From Actinomycetes bacterium (GTDB lineage: Bacteria > Actinomycetota > Acidimicrobiia > Acidimicrobiales > RAAP-2), in NCBI GenBank assembly GCA_021809495.1, contig JAKAZI010000008.1, positions 1 through 41,431 on the forward strand: a stretch of DNA of 41,431 bases, read 5' to 3'. The notes below the pieces were generated by a model. The model made no database searches. It was not told the origin of the DNA and worked only from the letters and a program-made list of their open reading frames with translations. The position numbers and the translations under genes are program-made. Positions 7,689 through 16,406 of this stretch are shown piece by piece. The number at the start of each line of letters is the position of its first letter. The stretch's first letter is position 1.

Positions 7689-9215
7689 CTACGACGCTCG
7701 CTCGCCCCAGGTCGTCGACTCACCCGCTCGGGCGACTCGCTGGGGCACGCCCCACGGATTGTCGTCACGCAACACCATCGGCAGGAGGTGCTGGGGAACG
7801 TTTTGGTAGCTCACGCCGCGTAGGAATCGACCGATGGCCGCAGTGCCCACCGACGTACCCGCATCGTTGGTGGTGGCGGGCCACGGACCGCCGTGCTGCA
7901 TCGCCGGTGTCACCGCGACGCCAGTCGGCCAGCCGTTGAAGAGCACGCGGCCCGAGCATTGACGTAGTTGGTCGATCAACGCAACGAGTTCGGGCGACGA
8001 CTCATCGAGGAGTGCGTGCACACCCCCAGTGAGGTTGCCCGGGAACAGCCGTCGGGCGAGGTCGGCCAACTGCGACTCGTCTTCGTACTGCACAACCACC
8101 GCGAGCGGGCCGAACGACTCGTCCAGTAGCCGTGGACCACTCGACGCCAGGGTCGCCACGGTCGTCGACACGATGGTCGGCGTGACCCATCCTTGCCCGT
8201 CGCCGTCGAAGCGCACGGTACCCGGGACGAGCACCTCGACACCCGGCGTGGCGAGTACCTCGGCGCGGCGCTGCTGGTAACCCTGTGCGATCCGTGGATT
8301 CAGCATCCGGTGCTCGCTCACCGCCTCGGCGGCGACGCGAATGGACTCGCCCGCCGCCGCCGCGTCGCTCACGAAGAGGAACCCCGGTTTCGTGCAGAAC
8401 TGACCCGCCGAAGACGCCACACTCGCGACGAATCCCTCGCAGATCGACTCGAGATCTTCATCGAGCTTGGCGCGCGTGACGAACTGAGGATTGACACTAC
8501 CCAACTCGCCGTAGAAGGGAATCGGGTCCGGGCGGGCCGCGGCGACATCGGCGAGGAGCCGTCCGGCGTGAATCGATCCGGTAAATGATCCCGCGCGGAT
8601 ACGTGGGTGACGCAACATCGCAACGCCCTGTTCCTGGCCGACGATCAGCTGCAGCGTGTTGGACGGAGCGCCCGCACCCACGAGCGCCGCGGCCACGACG
8701 TCGCCGGTTCGCTGGGACAGCTCGGGGTGTCCCGAGTGCACCTTGACGATCACCGAACAGCCCGCGGCCAGCGCCGACGCCGTGTCGCCGCCGGCGACCG
8801 AGAACGCGAAGGGGAAGTTACTGCCCGAGAAGTTCAGCACTGGCCCGAGGGGCGTCAGAACGCGACGAAGGTCGGGTCGCGGTCCGAGCGTGAACTGCGG
8901 ATCGGCGTAGTCGATTCGCACGTCCAGGTACTCACCGTCAATGACCACGTCGGCGAACAGCCGCAACTGCACGGCTGTCCGTTTGAGTTCACCGCGCAAC
9001 CTCGCCTCGGTGAGACCGGTCTCGCGCATGGCGATAGGGATCAACTCGTCGGCCGCCGCATCGAGCGCGTCCGCCGCCGCGACCAGCGCCCGGGCGCGCG
9101 TCCGCGGTGCCAAGGTTGACCATTCGACGAAGGCGGTCGCGGCGGCGTTCGCCCGTTCCTCGAGCTCCCCGGGGGTCGTCGCGAGCGATTCGGGCGTCGT
9201 TGGTGACCCGGGCAC
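7689..9215 (-). CDS. 2-Oxoglutarate semialdehyde (2,5-dioxovalerate) dehydrogenase
   Basis: A 508-residue NAD(P)+-dependent aldehyde dehydrogenase. Catalytic Cys274 lies in GQFCTKPG, the general-base Glu237 in YGELGSVNP, and the oxyanion Asn in GSNFPFAF (N133). The SGSNFPFAFSVAGGDTASALAAGC and MQHGGPWPATT segments are typical of the ketoglutarate semialdehyde dehydrogenases of hydroxyproline and sugar-acid pathways. It would oxidise 2-oxoglutarate semialdehyde to 2-oxoglutarate, the last step of trans-4-hydroxyproline degradation. The GTG start at 9215 is two bases past the stop of the epimerase gene, and it is the last gene of the six-gene minus-strand operon. Confidence 0.9.
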   Translation of the reverse strand: MPGSPTTPESLATTPGELEERANAAATAFVEWSTLAPRTRARALVAAADALDAAADELIPIAMRETGLTEARLRGELKRTAVQLRLFADVVIDGEYLDVRIDYADPQFTLGPRPDLRRVLTPLGPVLNFSGSNFPFAFSVAGGDTASALAAGCSVIVKVHSGHPELSQRTGDVVAAALVGAGAPSNTLQLIVGQEQGVAMLRHPRIRAGSFTGSIHAGRLLADVAAARPDPIPFYGELGSVNPQFVTRAKLDEDLESICEGFVASVASSAGQFCTKPGFLFVSDAAAAGESIRVAAEAVSEHRMLNPRIAQGYQQRRAEVLATPGVEVLVPGTVRFDGDGQGWVTPTIVSTTVATLASSGPRLLDESFGPLAVVVQYEDESQLADLARRLFPGNLTGGVHALLDESSPELVALIDQLRQCSGRVLFNGWPTGVAVTPAMQHGGPWPATTNDAGTSVGTAAIGRFLRGVSYQNVPQHLLPMVLRDDNPWGVPQRVARAGESTTWGERAS

Positions 9216-9217
9216 GG

Positions 9218-10219
9218 CTAGAACTCGAATCCGACGGGGAATGGATCGCTCGGGTCATAGACGTACTGAGCGAGTCCCGTGACCCACGCCCGACCGGTGA
9301 TCGTGGAGACGATGGCGGCCACGCCGGCGACGTCGGTCTCGGCGACGATGCGCCCGATGAACCGCGTGCCAATGAACGACTCGTTGACGAAGTCCTCGCC
9401 GATGGCGAGCTCGCCGCGCGCCCAGAGTTCGGCCATCCTCGCCGACGTGCCCGTCCCACACGGCGACCGGTCGAACCAACCCGGGTAGATGCACATGGCG
9501 TGGCGCGAGTGCTCGGCCGTCGATTCCGGGGCCAGGAACTCGACGTGATGACAGTGGTCGACGCCCTCGGTCTCGGGGTGATGGGGTGGCGCGGTCTCAT
9601 TGATGGCGGCCATAATGCGCAGGCCCACCGAGGTGATCTCGTGCTGTTGGGACCGGTCGAAGGTGAGTCCAACGTCGTCCAGGTTGACGATCGCGTAGAA
9701 GTTGCCGCCGTAGGCGAGGCTGTAGGGAATCGCTCCGAGGCCGGGGACGTCAATGACGTCGTCGAGACGCACCACGAACGATGGCACGTTCTCGATCGTG
9801 ACCGAGTCGGCGTGTCCGTCGGATACGTTCACGCGGGCGATGACCAGGCCCGCCGGCGTGTCCAGACGAATCGTCGTGACCGGCTCGACGGCTTCGACCA
9901 TACCGGTTTCGACCAGCACCGTCGCGAGTCCAATCGTGCCGTGCCCGCACATCGGCAGACAGCCCGATACTTCGATGTACACCACGCCCCAGTCGGCGTC
10001 TGGACGGGTCGACGGCTGCACGATGGCGCCACTCATCGCCGCGTGTCCGCGGGGCTCGAACATCAAGAACTTGCGGATGTCGTCGAGGTGTTCGATGAAG
10101 TACAGCCGCTTCTCGTTCATCGTGTCGCCGGGAATCACGCCGACACCACCCGTAATCACCCGGGTGGGCATACCTTCGGTGTGCGAATCAACGGCGGTGA
10201 TTACACGGCTCGCCCTCAT
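9218..10219 (-). CDS. 4-Hydroxyproline 2-epimerase (proline racemase family)
   Basis: A 333-residue proline racemase-fold enzyme with both catalytic cysteines: C91 in SGCLPMCGHGTIG and C254 in DRSPCGTGTSA. It would interconvert trans-4-hydroxy-L-proline and cis-4-hydroxy-D-proline. The CLPMCGHGTIG form, together with the downstream deaminase and semialdehyde dehydrogenase pathway genes, favours the 4-hydroxyproline epimerase over proline racemase. It is clearly distinct from the second family member at 5690-6706. The ATG overlaps the preceding deaminase stop by four bases (ATGA). Functionally it corresponds to LhpA in pseudomonads. Confidence 0.88.
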   Translation of the reverse strand: MRASRVITAVDSHTEGMPTRVITGGVGVIPGDTMNEKRLYFIEHLDDIRKFLMFEPRGHAAMSGAIVQPSTRPDADWGVVYIEVSGCLPMCGHGTIGLATVLVETGMVEAVEPVTTIRLDTPAGLVIARVNVSDGHADSVTIENVPSFVVRLDDVIDVPGLGAIPYSLAYGGNFYAIVNLDDVGLTFDRSQQHEITSVGLRIMAAINETAPPHHPETEGVDHCHHVEFLAPESTAEHSRHAMCIYPGWFDRSPCGTGTSARMAELWARGELAIGEDFVNESFIGTRFIGRIVAETDVAGVAAIVSTITGRAWVTGLAQYVYDPSDPFPVGFEF

Positions 10220-11178
10220 CGGCCGCTCCCCTTCGCCCTCGCGGCCAGGTAGTTGAGCGCCTTGGCGGTGTCGGCGCGCACGCGCGCCTCATTCTCCGCA
10301 CTGAGTGGTCCCCGCGGGGGCCGCGTCGCTCCGCCGTAACTCTGACCCGCGATGTCGATCGACAACTTGATGGCCTGGACGAACTCGACGCGCGAGTCCC
10401 AGCGAAACACCCCCACGAGATTCTCGTAGAGTTCCTTCGCTTCGGCGAAATTTCCAGCCATCGCCAACTCGTAGATCGCCACTGCTTCACTGGGAAAGGC
10501 GTTCGGGTACCCCGCGAACCAGCCGACGGCGCCGGCCACTATCGATTCGAACAAAAGGTCGTCGGCGCCGGCGATGACGTCGATGTCGCACAGCTCTTTG
10601 ATCTCCATGACCCGCCGCACGTCACCGGAGAACTCTTTGACGGCTTGAACCTCGGGGATCTGCGCGAGCCGGGCGACGAGGGAGGGGACAAGGTCGACCT
10701 TGGTGTCGAAGGGATTGTTGTAGGCCATGATCGGGATCCCCACCTCTGCGACCCGGGTGAAGTGTTCGACGACCTCGGAATCCGAGGCGCGGTAGATCGT
10801 CGGTGGAAGCAGGAGCACGCCGTGCGCGCCATCCTCTTGGGCGTATCGCGCCCACTGCTGAGCCTGGTGCCATCCGACCCCGTGCACGCCCGCGACGACG
10901 ATCCCCCGGTCCCCGACCGTCTCAACGGCGACTTGGACGACCCGGCGGCGTTCCTCGTCGGTGAGCGATGAGTACTCACCGAGTGAGCCGTTCGGTCCAA
11001 CCCCTCGGCAGCCGTTGCGGATCAACCAGTCGCAGTGTTCTGCGAATCGGTCATAGTCCACCGCGAGACCCGCCGGAGCACTCGCGTCCTCTTTGAACGC
11101 GAGTGCAGTCGCGACGATGACCCCTCGAAAATTAACTTGTTCATTCATCATCTCTGGCCTTTCACCACGGTGTTTCAT
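10216..11178 (-). CDS. DHDPS-family enzyme, probable pyrroline-4-hydroxy-2-carboxylate deaminase
   Basis: A 320-residue aldolase-type barrel of the dihydrodipicolinate synthase/N-acetylneuraminate lyase family. The Schiff-base lysine is K181 (AVKEFSGD), the catalytic tyrosine Y153 (IMAYNNPF), and the substrate-carboxylate loop is GPNGSLGEYSSLT. In this operon the fitting reaction is deamination of delta-1-pyrroline-4-hydroxy-2-carboxylate to 2-oxoglutarate semialdehyde. The ATG at 11178 overlaps the upstream stop by four bases. An internal ATG at 11151 has GAAAGG six bases before it and may be the real start, since the first nine residues have no family character. True dihydrodipicolinate synthase is less likely in this setting. 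Confidence 0.85.
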   Translation of the reverse strand: MKHRGERPEMMNEQVNFRGVIVATALAFKEDASAPAGLAVDYDRFAEHCDWLIRNGCRGVGPNGSLGEYSSLTDEERRRVVQVAVETVGDRGIVVAGVHGVGWHQAQQWARYAQEDGAHGVLLLPPTIYRASDSEVVEHFTRVAEVGIPIMAYNNPFDTKVDLVPSLVARLAQIPEVQAVKEFSGDVRRVMEIKELCDIDVIAGADDLLFESIVAGAVGWFAGYPNAFPSEAVAIYELAMAGNFAEAKELYENLVGVFRWDSRVEFVQAIKLSIDIAGQSYGGATRPPRGPLSAENEARVRADTAKALNYLAARAKGSGR

Positions 11179-12584
11179 TCAACGACACTGCCGGGACGTT
11201 CGACCGCCGCGAGCTCGCCGAGACGGATCGGCACGGCGATGGGACGACGATCGGTGATGCTCGAATCGGCGGATCGACTATCCGAGACGCGCCCGAGGAT
11301 CGCCTCCACCGAGCGCCCGCACACGCGGCCCTGGCACGGACCAAGACCCGCGCGAGTGAGAAGTTTCAACGAGCGAAGTCCCGACGATCGCGTCGAGTCA
11401 GTGGCCGCGCGCAGCCGAGCGAGGGTCACGTCCTCGCATCGGCAGACGATGGTCTCATCGGTCAGCCAGGTGGTCCAGTTCTGACCTATGCCGTGAGCGC
11501 GCCCCAGGCGCTGGGCGAACTGAGAAAGGGCGTGCCGACGAAGTCGCAGTCTGCGCATCGCGGGATCGGACAGTCGTCCCCCCGCAGCGACGTGCCCGGC
11601 GAGTGAACCTTCGACGAGGGCCAGGTCGACGCCACCGATGCCCGTGATCTCCCCGGCGGCGAAGACCGACGCCACACTCGTTCGTTGCTCGTCGTCAACG
11701 TCAACAAAACGATCCTTCGTCAGCCGACAGCCGGCCGCGATGGCTAATTCCAGCCGTGGGGTAAAGCCGTGGCCGAGGCAGACCGCATCGACCTCCAACG
11801 AGCGCTCACTGCCCGCGATCGGTCGCCACGACCCATCGACGGCGCTGACCGTCACCGACTCGACCCGTTCGCTCCCCTCGATGGCGGTGACGGCGTGGCC
11901 GGTGACGTAGGGAATCCGATGACGCGCGAGTGTGGACGCGTAACGCGCGAGTTCGAGTGTCTTGGCGGACGTCGCGAGCAGCTCCCATGGCCGCGTCGTC
12001 CACTGTCGCGCCAGACGCGCCGCGTGACTCGCCTCGTAAACACCTACGACACCACTACCGGCGTGGACCAGCGACTCCGCGACGGGCAGAAGGAAGGGTC
12101 CGGAGCCCGCGACCGCAACGCGTTTGCCAACGGCGACCCGCTCGCCCTTGGCGAGCGCTTGGGCGCCACCGGCGCTGAACACGCCGGGCAGATCCCAACC
12201 GGGGACCGGCAGCACTCGGTCGAAGGCCCCCGTCGCCAACACGAGCGCGTCGGGTTCATAGACCCGGGTCTCCCGATCGACGCCGTCAGCCTCACCCACC
12301 AACACGTGAATCCGACCGCGATCGATCGCCCAGACGTTGGCCGACGTGACAACCTCACAGCCCGAGTCACCCTCCAGTGCCTCGCGCAGGGACTGGAACC
12401 TCGACCACCCGTGATGGAGTAACGACTCGTGACGAGCCGGTCGCTCAGGCGGCAAGTGACGCCAGTACTGGCCACCGACGTAGTCCGATGCGTCGAGCAC
12501 CACGACCCGCGATCCAGCGGCCCGCGCCGCGAGCGCCGCCGCGAGCCCGGCCGGCCCGGCTCCGATGACGACGACCTCACTCAC
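11175..12584 (-). CDS. Hydroxyproline dehydrogenase subunit: FAD/NAD-fold with BFD-like [2Fe-2S] domain
   Basis: A 469-residue flavoprotein subunit resembling HcnB and the alpha subunits of heterotrimeric D-hydroxyproline dehydrogenases. The N-terminal FAD site is GAGPAG (8-13); a second dinucleotide-like motif is AVAGSGPFLLP; a conserved SVFAAGEITGIGG segment closes the FAD domain. Near the C-terminus four cysteines (C381, C383, C417, C422) form a bacterioferredoxin-associated-ferredoxin-type [2Fe-2S] site. With the small ferredoxin subunit and the FAD oxidase upstream it should oxidise cis-4-hydroxy-D-proline and pass electrons onward, probably to the respiratory chain. Its GTG start overlaps the preceding gene by eight bases. 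The last 42 residues are an extension of unknown role. Confidence 0.85.
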   Translation of the reverse strand: MSEVVVIGAGPAGLAAALAARAAGSRVVVLDASDYVGGQYWRHLPPERPARHESLLHHGWSRFQSLREALEGDSGCEVVTSANVWAIDRGRIHVLVGEADGVDRETRVYEPDALVLATGAFDRVLPVPGWDLPGVFSAGGAQALAKGERVAVGKRVAVAGSGPFLLPVAESLVHAGSGVVGVYEASHAARLARQWTTRPWELLATSAKTLELARYASTLARHRIPYVTGHAVTAIEGSERVESVTVSAVDGSWRPIAGSERSLEVDAVCLGHGFTPRLELAIAAGCRLTKDRFVDVDDEQRTSVASVFAAGEITGIGGVDLALVEGSLAGHVAAGGRLSDPAMRRLRLRRHALSQFAQRLGRAHGIGQNWTTWLTDETIVCRCEDVTLARLRAATDSTRSSGLRSLKLLTRAGLGPCQGRVCGRSVEAILGRVSDSRSADSSITDRRPIAVPIRLGELAAVERPGSVVE

Positions 12585-12909
12585 CGCGGTCCGATCGCGG
12601 CGGCGCCGGCGCCAGGTGGAACTCGACGACGTCTCCGGCGCGGGCGCGACGCTGGCACGCCCGCACGTCGCGCTGGCCGTTGACGACTACGAGGCAGTCA
12701 AAACAAACGCCGATCCCACAGAATGCACCCCGTCGTCGACCGCTCAACGGCGTCGTTCGCCACGACAGCGTGTCCGACGCGAGCAGCACGCCGGCCAACG
12801 TCTGTCCGAGGACGCCATCCACCGGATCGCCGTTGACGAGAATGGTGATGGGCGTCGTTGCCCCGGGGCCGATCGGATCATCGGACGCAGGGACTAGTCG
12901 CGGCGACAT
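12577..12909 (-). CDS. Hydroxyproline dehydrogenase small [2Fe-2S] subunit (HcnA-like)
   Basis: A 110-residue ferredoxin-like protein. Residues 20-90 form the domain, with cysteines C64, C69, C72 and C85 (spacing C-x4-C-x2-C-x12-C), the plant-type [2Fe-2S] pattern of HcnA and of the gamma subunits of D-hydroxyproline or opine dehydrogenases. It would relay electrons between the flavin subunits. The ATG at 12909 directly abuts the stop of the upstream oxidase-like subunit. The first 20 residues are Pro/Gly-rich and probably flexible. Confidence 0.88.
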   Translation of the reverse strand: MSPRLVPASDDPIGPGATTPITILVNGDPVDGVLGQTLAGVLLASDTLSWRTTPLSGRRRGAFCGIGVCFDCLVVVNGQRDVRACQRRARAGDVVEFHLAPAPPRSDRGE

Positions 12910-14082
12910 CTACGCCGTCCCACGCAATGACGCACGACCGGGTGCGAACGGGTCGAGTGACAGCCTCGGCGACTCGCCAACCAGCGTCGCCGCCAACAAT
13001 TCGGCCGTGCCAAGGGCGAGTCCGATGCCCGCTCCCTCGTGGCCGGTGGCGTACCAGAGTCCCGCCACGTCGGGATCGGGTCCGATGACGGGCAGGTGGT
13101 CGCGCGAGAACGGACGGAACCCGCCGTACGCGCGGATCACCGATGCGTCGCGCAGAAACGGCATGAGCCGTATCGCCTTCGCGGCCATCTCACGCAGGAC
13201 GGCCACGTCAATGGAGCCGTCGAATCCGACGTTCTGGCGCGACGAACCAATCAGCACGGTGCCCGACGCCGTCGATTCGATGACGGTCGAGGTCTGCAGG
13301 TCGCGCTCGTCGGACTGGACGGCCCCGACGTAACTCGTGTCGTAGACCTTGTGCCAGATCCGTTGGGGCATACGGGCCATGACGAGGAGCAACCCTTTTC
13401 GAGGTCCGACGTACAGCGTGGCTCCGAGCGAGCGAGCGACGTCCCCCGACCACGGGCCCGCTGCGACGATGACGTGATCGGCCGCGATCGAACCATTTGA
13501 GGTGGTAACGCCGACGAGCCGTCCATCGCGTTCTCGTAGTGCTCCCGTGACGGAGGTATCGGCCACTACCTGCGCCCCAGCGGCTCGAGCCGACGCCAGC
13601 AGAGCCTCGGTGGCGATGGTCGGCTGCACTTGGGCGTCCTCGGGGTAGTAGACCGCGGAAGCGATCGACGCAGATAGCTCCGGCTCGAGTACCCGCGCCT
13701 CGGTCGCGCTGAGTTGACGAGCGTCAACCCCGGCGAGGCGCTGCGAATCGGCGAATCGAGCCAACGCCTCGGCGCCGGGTTCGTCACTCGCGACGACGAC
13801 CCCGCCCTTTCGCTCGTACTCGATTGACGCGAACGCGGTACCAATCTCCGCGGCCAGTTCATCGCGCAGCGAACCCCAGAGTTCGAGGGAGTACTTCGCG
13901 AGCTCGAGTTCGACGCCGGGCGCTTTGTCACTGACGAGCAGGTTCCCCTCGCAGGCAGCCGACGTGCCACTCGCCACAGCGCCGCGGTCGACCACCGTCA
14001 CCGTGGCCCCACGTCGGGCCAGTGAGCGGGCGCATGCGGCACCGATGATGCCAGCGCCAATGATCAGGACCTTCACCCCCAC
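12910..14082 (-). CDS. Hydroxyproline dehydrogenase catalytic subunit (DAO-family flavoprotein)
   Basis: A 390-residue FAD-dependent oxidoreductase of the D-amino-acid dehydrogenase/glycine oxidase fold. The FAD-binding motif is GAGIIG (9-14), followed by an Asp at the end of the second strand (VVDRGAVASGTS), and the C-terminal FAD/substrate segment is RPFSRDHLPVIGP with GHEGAGIGLALGTAELLA. It is the HcnC-like or beta subunit, probably holding the site that oxidises cis-4-hydroxy-D-proline to the pyrroline. The GTG at 14082 is listed; a GTG six bases inside (14076) has GGGAG nine bases upstream and gives the classic MKVLIIGAG start. First gene of the six-gene operon, behind an operator candidate. 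Confidence 0.87.
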   Translation of the reverse strand: MGVKVLIIGAGIIGAACARSLARRGATVTVVDRGAVASGTSAACEGNLLVSDKAPGVELELAKYSLELWGSLRDELAAEIGTAFASIEYERKGGVVVASDEPGAEALARFADSQRLAGVDARQLSATEARVLEPELSASIASAVYYPEDAQVQPTIATEALLASARAAGAQVVADTSVTGALRERDGRLVGVTTSNGSIAADHVIVAAGPWSGDVARSLGATLYVGPRKGLLLVMARMPQRIWHKVYDTSYVGAVQSDERDLQTSTVIESTASGTVLIGSSRQNVGFDGSIDVAVLREMAAKAIRLMPFLRDASVIRAYGGFRPFSRDHLPVIGPDPDVAGLWYATGHEGAGIGLALGTAELLAATLVGESPRLSLDPFAPGRASLRGTA

Positions 14083-14094
14083 CCACTCCCAACT

Positions 14095-14120
14095 TGTACC
14101 ATGTTACATTCTATTGTACA
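14095..14120 (-). promoter_or_regulatory. Promoter and candidate GntR operator of the 4-hydroxyproline operon
   Basis: The 66-base gap between the regulator stop and the dehydrogenase start holds TGTACCATGTTACA (14095-14108) and a further TTGTACA (14114-14120). On the minus strand a near-consensus -10 (TACAAT, complement of 14113-14118) overlaps the second element, so the first covers the likely start of transcription. No -35 is obvious. The TGGTACA core is shared with the 4493 site. The gene arrangement and overlap with the promoter suggest repression by the adjacent GntR protein (inference). Confidence 0.55.
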
Positions 14121-14148
14121 CGAATGCGCAGGACCGGGCCGGTAGCGC

Positions 14149-14844
14149 TCACGGGGTGATCTCGGCGCCCTCCGCTTCCATGATTCCCGCCCACCAACCG
14201 AGGACGTGACCAACGTGTCGCAGCATCAACTGCTCGGCGGCGAGACCGTCGCCCACCCCGAGGAGATCCAAGAGTTCGTGGTGCTCGTGGGCTGAACGGT
14301 GAAGCATCTCGGTGTTACGCAGACCCACGAGACCCGTCATGCGGGTCTGCTTGCGTAACTCGGCAACGATGTCGACGAGTCGGCGGTTGCCCGTCAACTC
14401 CAGCAACGCGAGGTGGAAAGCGGTATCCGCGGCGAGGTACCCCTTGAAATCAACCTGCTCGACGTTCGCCACGATCCGATCGGCGAGTGACCGATAGGTC
14501 GCCAGTGGCGCACCATTGAGGTGTTCGGCCACGATCCGCATCGCCGGTGCCTCCAACCACTTGCGAATCTCGACGATCTCGCGAAGGTCTTGGGTGCTGA
14601 CCGTCGTCACGCGGAATCCCTTGTTCTTTACCGATTCGACGAACCCCCGTTTCTCGAGGTCCAGCATCGCCTCGCGCACGGGCGTCGCCGACACCGCGAA
14701 CTGCGCCGCGAGCGCCGGCACCGTAACGAGCTCACCCTGTTCCAACTCGCCTGAGATAATCGCCGCCGCGAGTGAACTCTCTACCTTGGTGCGAAGGTTC
14801 TCCTCGACGCGGATGACGCGGATTGATGACTTCTTCGTCGCCAC
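14149..14844 (-). CDS. GntR-family regulator, FCD subfamily (FadR type)
   Basis: A 231-residue transcription factor. An N-terminal winged helix-turn-helix includes TVPALAAQFAVSATPVREAM and LEKRGFV, followed by an all-helical FCD effector domain (EIVEIRKWLEAPAM onward, with His residues in DTAFHLALLE and EHHELLD that could bind metal). I place the start at GTG 14844, nine bases after GGAGGG; the frame continues upstream to 14898 but that part overlaps the ribosome-binding site. It sits between the transporter genes and the dehydrogenase operon, so a hydroxyproline or pyrroline derivative is the likely effector. Candidate binding sites are at 4493, 14095 and 19775. Confidence 0.88.
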   Translation of the reverse strand: MATKKSSIRVIRVEENLRTKVESSLAAAIISGELEQGELVTVPALAAQFAVSATPVREAMLDLEKRGFVESVKNKGFRVTTVSTQDLREIVEIRKWLEAPAMRIVAEHLNGAPLATYRSLADRIVANVEQVDFKGYLAADTAFHLALLELTGNRRLVDIVAELRKQTRMTGLVGLRNTEMLHRSAHEHHELLDLLGVGDGLAAEQLMLRHVGHVLGWWAGIMEAEGAEITP

Positions 14845-14910
14845 GATCACCGCCCCTCCATCGAGTGCGCACGAGCGCCAACCCGATTCAGCCTCCAACT
14901 CGTCCGTTGC

Positions 14911-15642
14911 CTAGTCGCGACCATCGGAGGACTTTCCGAGATAGGCGTCCGAGAGGCGTGGGTCGCTCTCCAAGTCGGAGGAGGGACCCGACAACACGAC
15001 CGAACCCTGCTGGAGCACGTACGCGCGCGAGGCAATCTCCAACGCGAGCGAGACGTTCTGTTCGACTAAGAGCACCGTCGTGCCCAACTTCGAGACCTCC
15101 TCCAGCATGTCGTAGACGATATCGACCTTCTGGGGATCCAGACCCAGGGATGGCTCATCGATCATGAGAATCCGGGGGTTAGACATCATGGCGCGGCCGA
15201 TCGCGAGTACCTGCTGTTCACCACCGGAGAGCGTTCCCGCCAATCGCTGGAAGTGCTGGCGCAGCAACGGGAACAGGTCGAGGACCTCGCTCAACCTCTC
15301 GGCGCGCTCCGTTCGGCTGCGCTCGGTTCCGTAGGCGCCGAGCTCGAGGTTCTCGGCGATCGTCAGCGTCGTGAAGATGCGCCGACCCTCGGGGACGTGC
15401 ACGAGTCCGCGGGCGACTCGACGATGAGCCGACTGCTTCGCGAGCACTTCGCCGAAGTACGTGATGGCGCCCTTGCGCGGATGGATGATGCCCGAGATTG
15501 CCTTCAACAGGGTGCTCTTTCCAGCCCCGTTCGCGCCGAGCAACGCAACGATCTCGCCTTCGTCCACGTGCATCGTGACGTCCTCGACGCCTCGAACGGC
15601 GCCGTAGTAGACGCTCACCCCGTCGAGTCCGAGGGCCCTCAC
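14911..15642 (-). CDS. livF: Branched-chain-type ABC transporter ATPase LivF
   Basis: A 243-residue ABC ATPase: Walker A GANGAGKS (36-43), signature LSGGEQQ (138-144), Walker B ILMIDE (158-163) and the LivF-typical VPEGRRIF and LVEQN segments. It is one of two ATPases driving the importer. The start overlaps the livG stop by four bases. With livG, livM, livH and livK it forms a complete HAAT-family importer that, from context, probably takes up hydroxyproline or proline rather than leucine or isoleucine. Confidence 0.93.
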   Translation of the reverse strand: MRALGLDGVSVYYGAVRGVEDVTMHVDEGEIVALLGANGAGKSTLLKAISGIIHPRKGAITYFGEVLAKQSAHRRVARGLVHVPEGRRIFTTLTIAENLELGAYGTERSRTERAERLSEVLDLFPLLRQHFQRLAGTLSGGEQQVLAIGRAMMSNPRILMIDEPSLGLDPQKVDIVYDMLEEVSKLGTTVLLVEQNVSLALEIASRAYVLQQGSVVLSGPSSDLESDPRLSDAYLGKSSDGRD

Positions 15643-16406
15643 TTGCGTTTCCTCCCCATGTAGGCGCGTACCACGTCGGGGTTGGTCCGCACATCCTGGG
15701 GCAGTCCCGAGGCGATGATTCGACCATTGTCGAGTACCGTCACGTCGGTCGCGATCTCCATGACGAGGTCAACGTCGTGTTCGATCATCACCACGCACGT
15801 GCCCCGGTCGTGGATGCGGCGGATGACGCGCGACAGCTCTTCTCGTTCCACCGAACTCACGCCGGCGGCTGGCTCGTCGAGCAGCACCACGACGGGATTG
15901 GCGATCAACACGCGTGCGAGTTCCATGCGCTTGCGCATTCCGTAGGGCAGGTCGCCGGCGAGGTTGTTCCACTGGTCGGCCAGTCCCACGAACTCGAGGC
16001 TCGCCATCGCCTCGTGGTGCAGCGTCCGCTCACTGCGCCGAAAGCCCCGACTCGCGACCGTGATCGCGAGAAGGTTGGACGTCGCCCGAAGGTGGCCACC
16101 CGCGAGCACGTTCTCGAGCACCGACATCTTGGGAAACACCCGGATGTTCTGAAAGGTCCGGCGGATACCAAGGGCGGCGACTTTAGCCGCGTCCAGACCC
16201 GTCACCTCGGCTCCCTGAAATCGGACCGCACCGCTCGTGGGTTTGTAGTAGCCCGTGAGACAGTTAAAGAAGGAGGTCTTACCCGCACCGTTTGGCCCGA
16301 TGATGGCGTGCAACGCCCCCTCACCGACCTCGATCGACAGGTCGCTCAGCGCGTTCACGCCACCGAACTGCAGTGACAGGTGGTCGGTCTCGAGAACGGC
16401 GGTCAC
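15639..16406 (-). CDS. livG: Branched-chain-type ABC transporter ATPase LivG
   Basis: A 255-residue ABC ATPase with Walker A GPNGAGKT (37-44), a Q-loop in TFQNIRVF, Walker B VVLLDE (173-178) and H-loop VVMIEHD. The signature is LPYGMRK (153-159) and the D-loop reads AAGVSSVE, both somewhat unlike the usual LivG forms (LSYGQQ, AAGLNP), although nucleotide binding should be intact. Overlaps livM by four bases. Partner of LivF in the importer. Confidence 0.92.
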   Translation of the reverse strand: MTAVLETDHLSLQFGGVNALSDLSIEVGEGALHAIIGPNGAGKTSFFNCLTGYYKPTSGAVRFQGAEVTGLDAAKVAALGIRRTFQNIRVFPKMSVLENVLAGGHLRATSNLLAITVASRGFRRSERTLHHEAMASLEFVGLADQWNNLAGDLPYGMRKRMELARVLIANPVVVLLDEPAAGVSSVEREELSRVIRRIHDRGTCVVMIEHDVDLVMEIATDVTVLDNGRIIASGLPQDVRTNPDVVRAYMGRKRK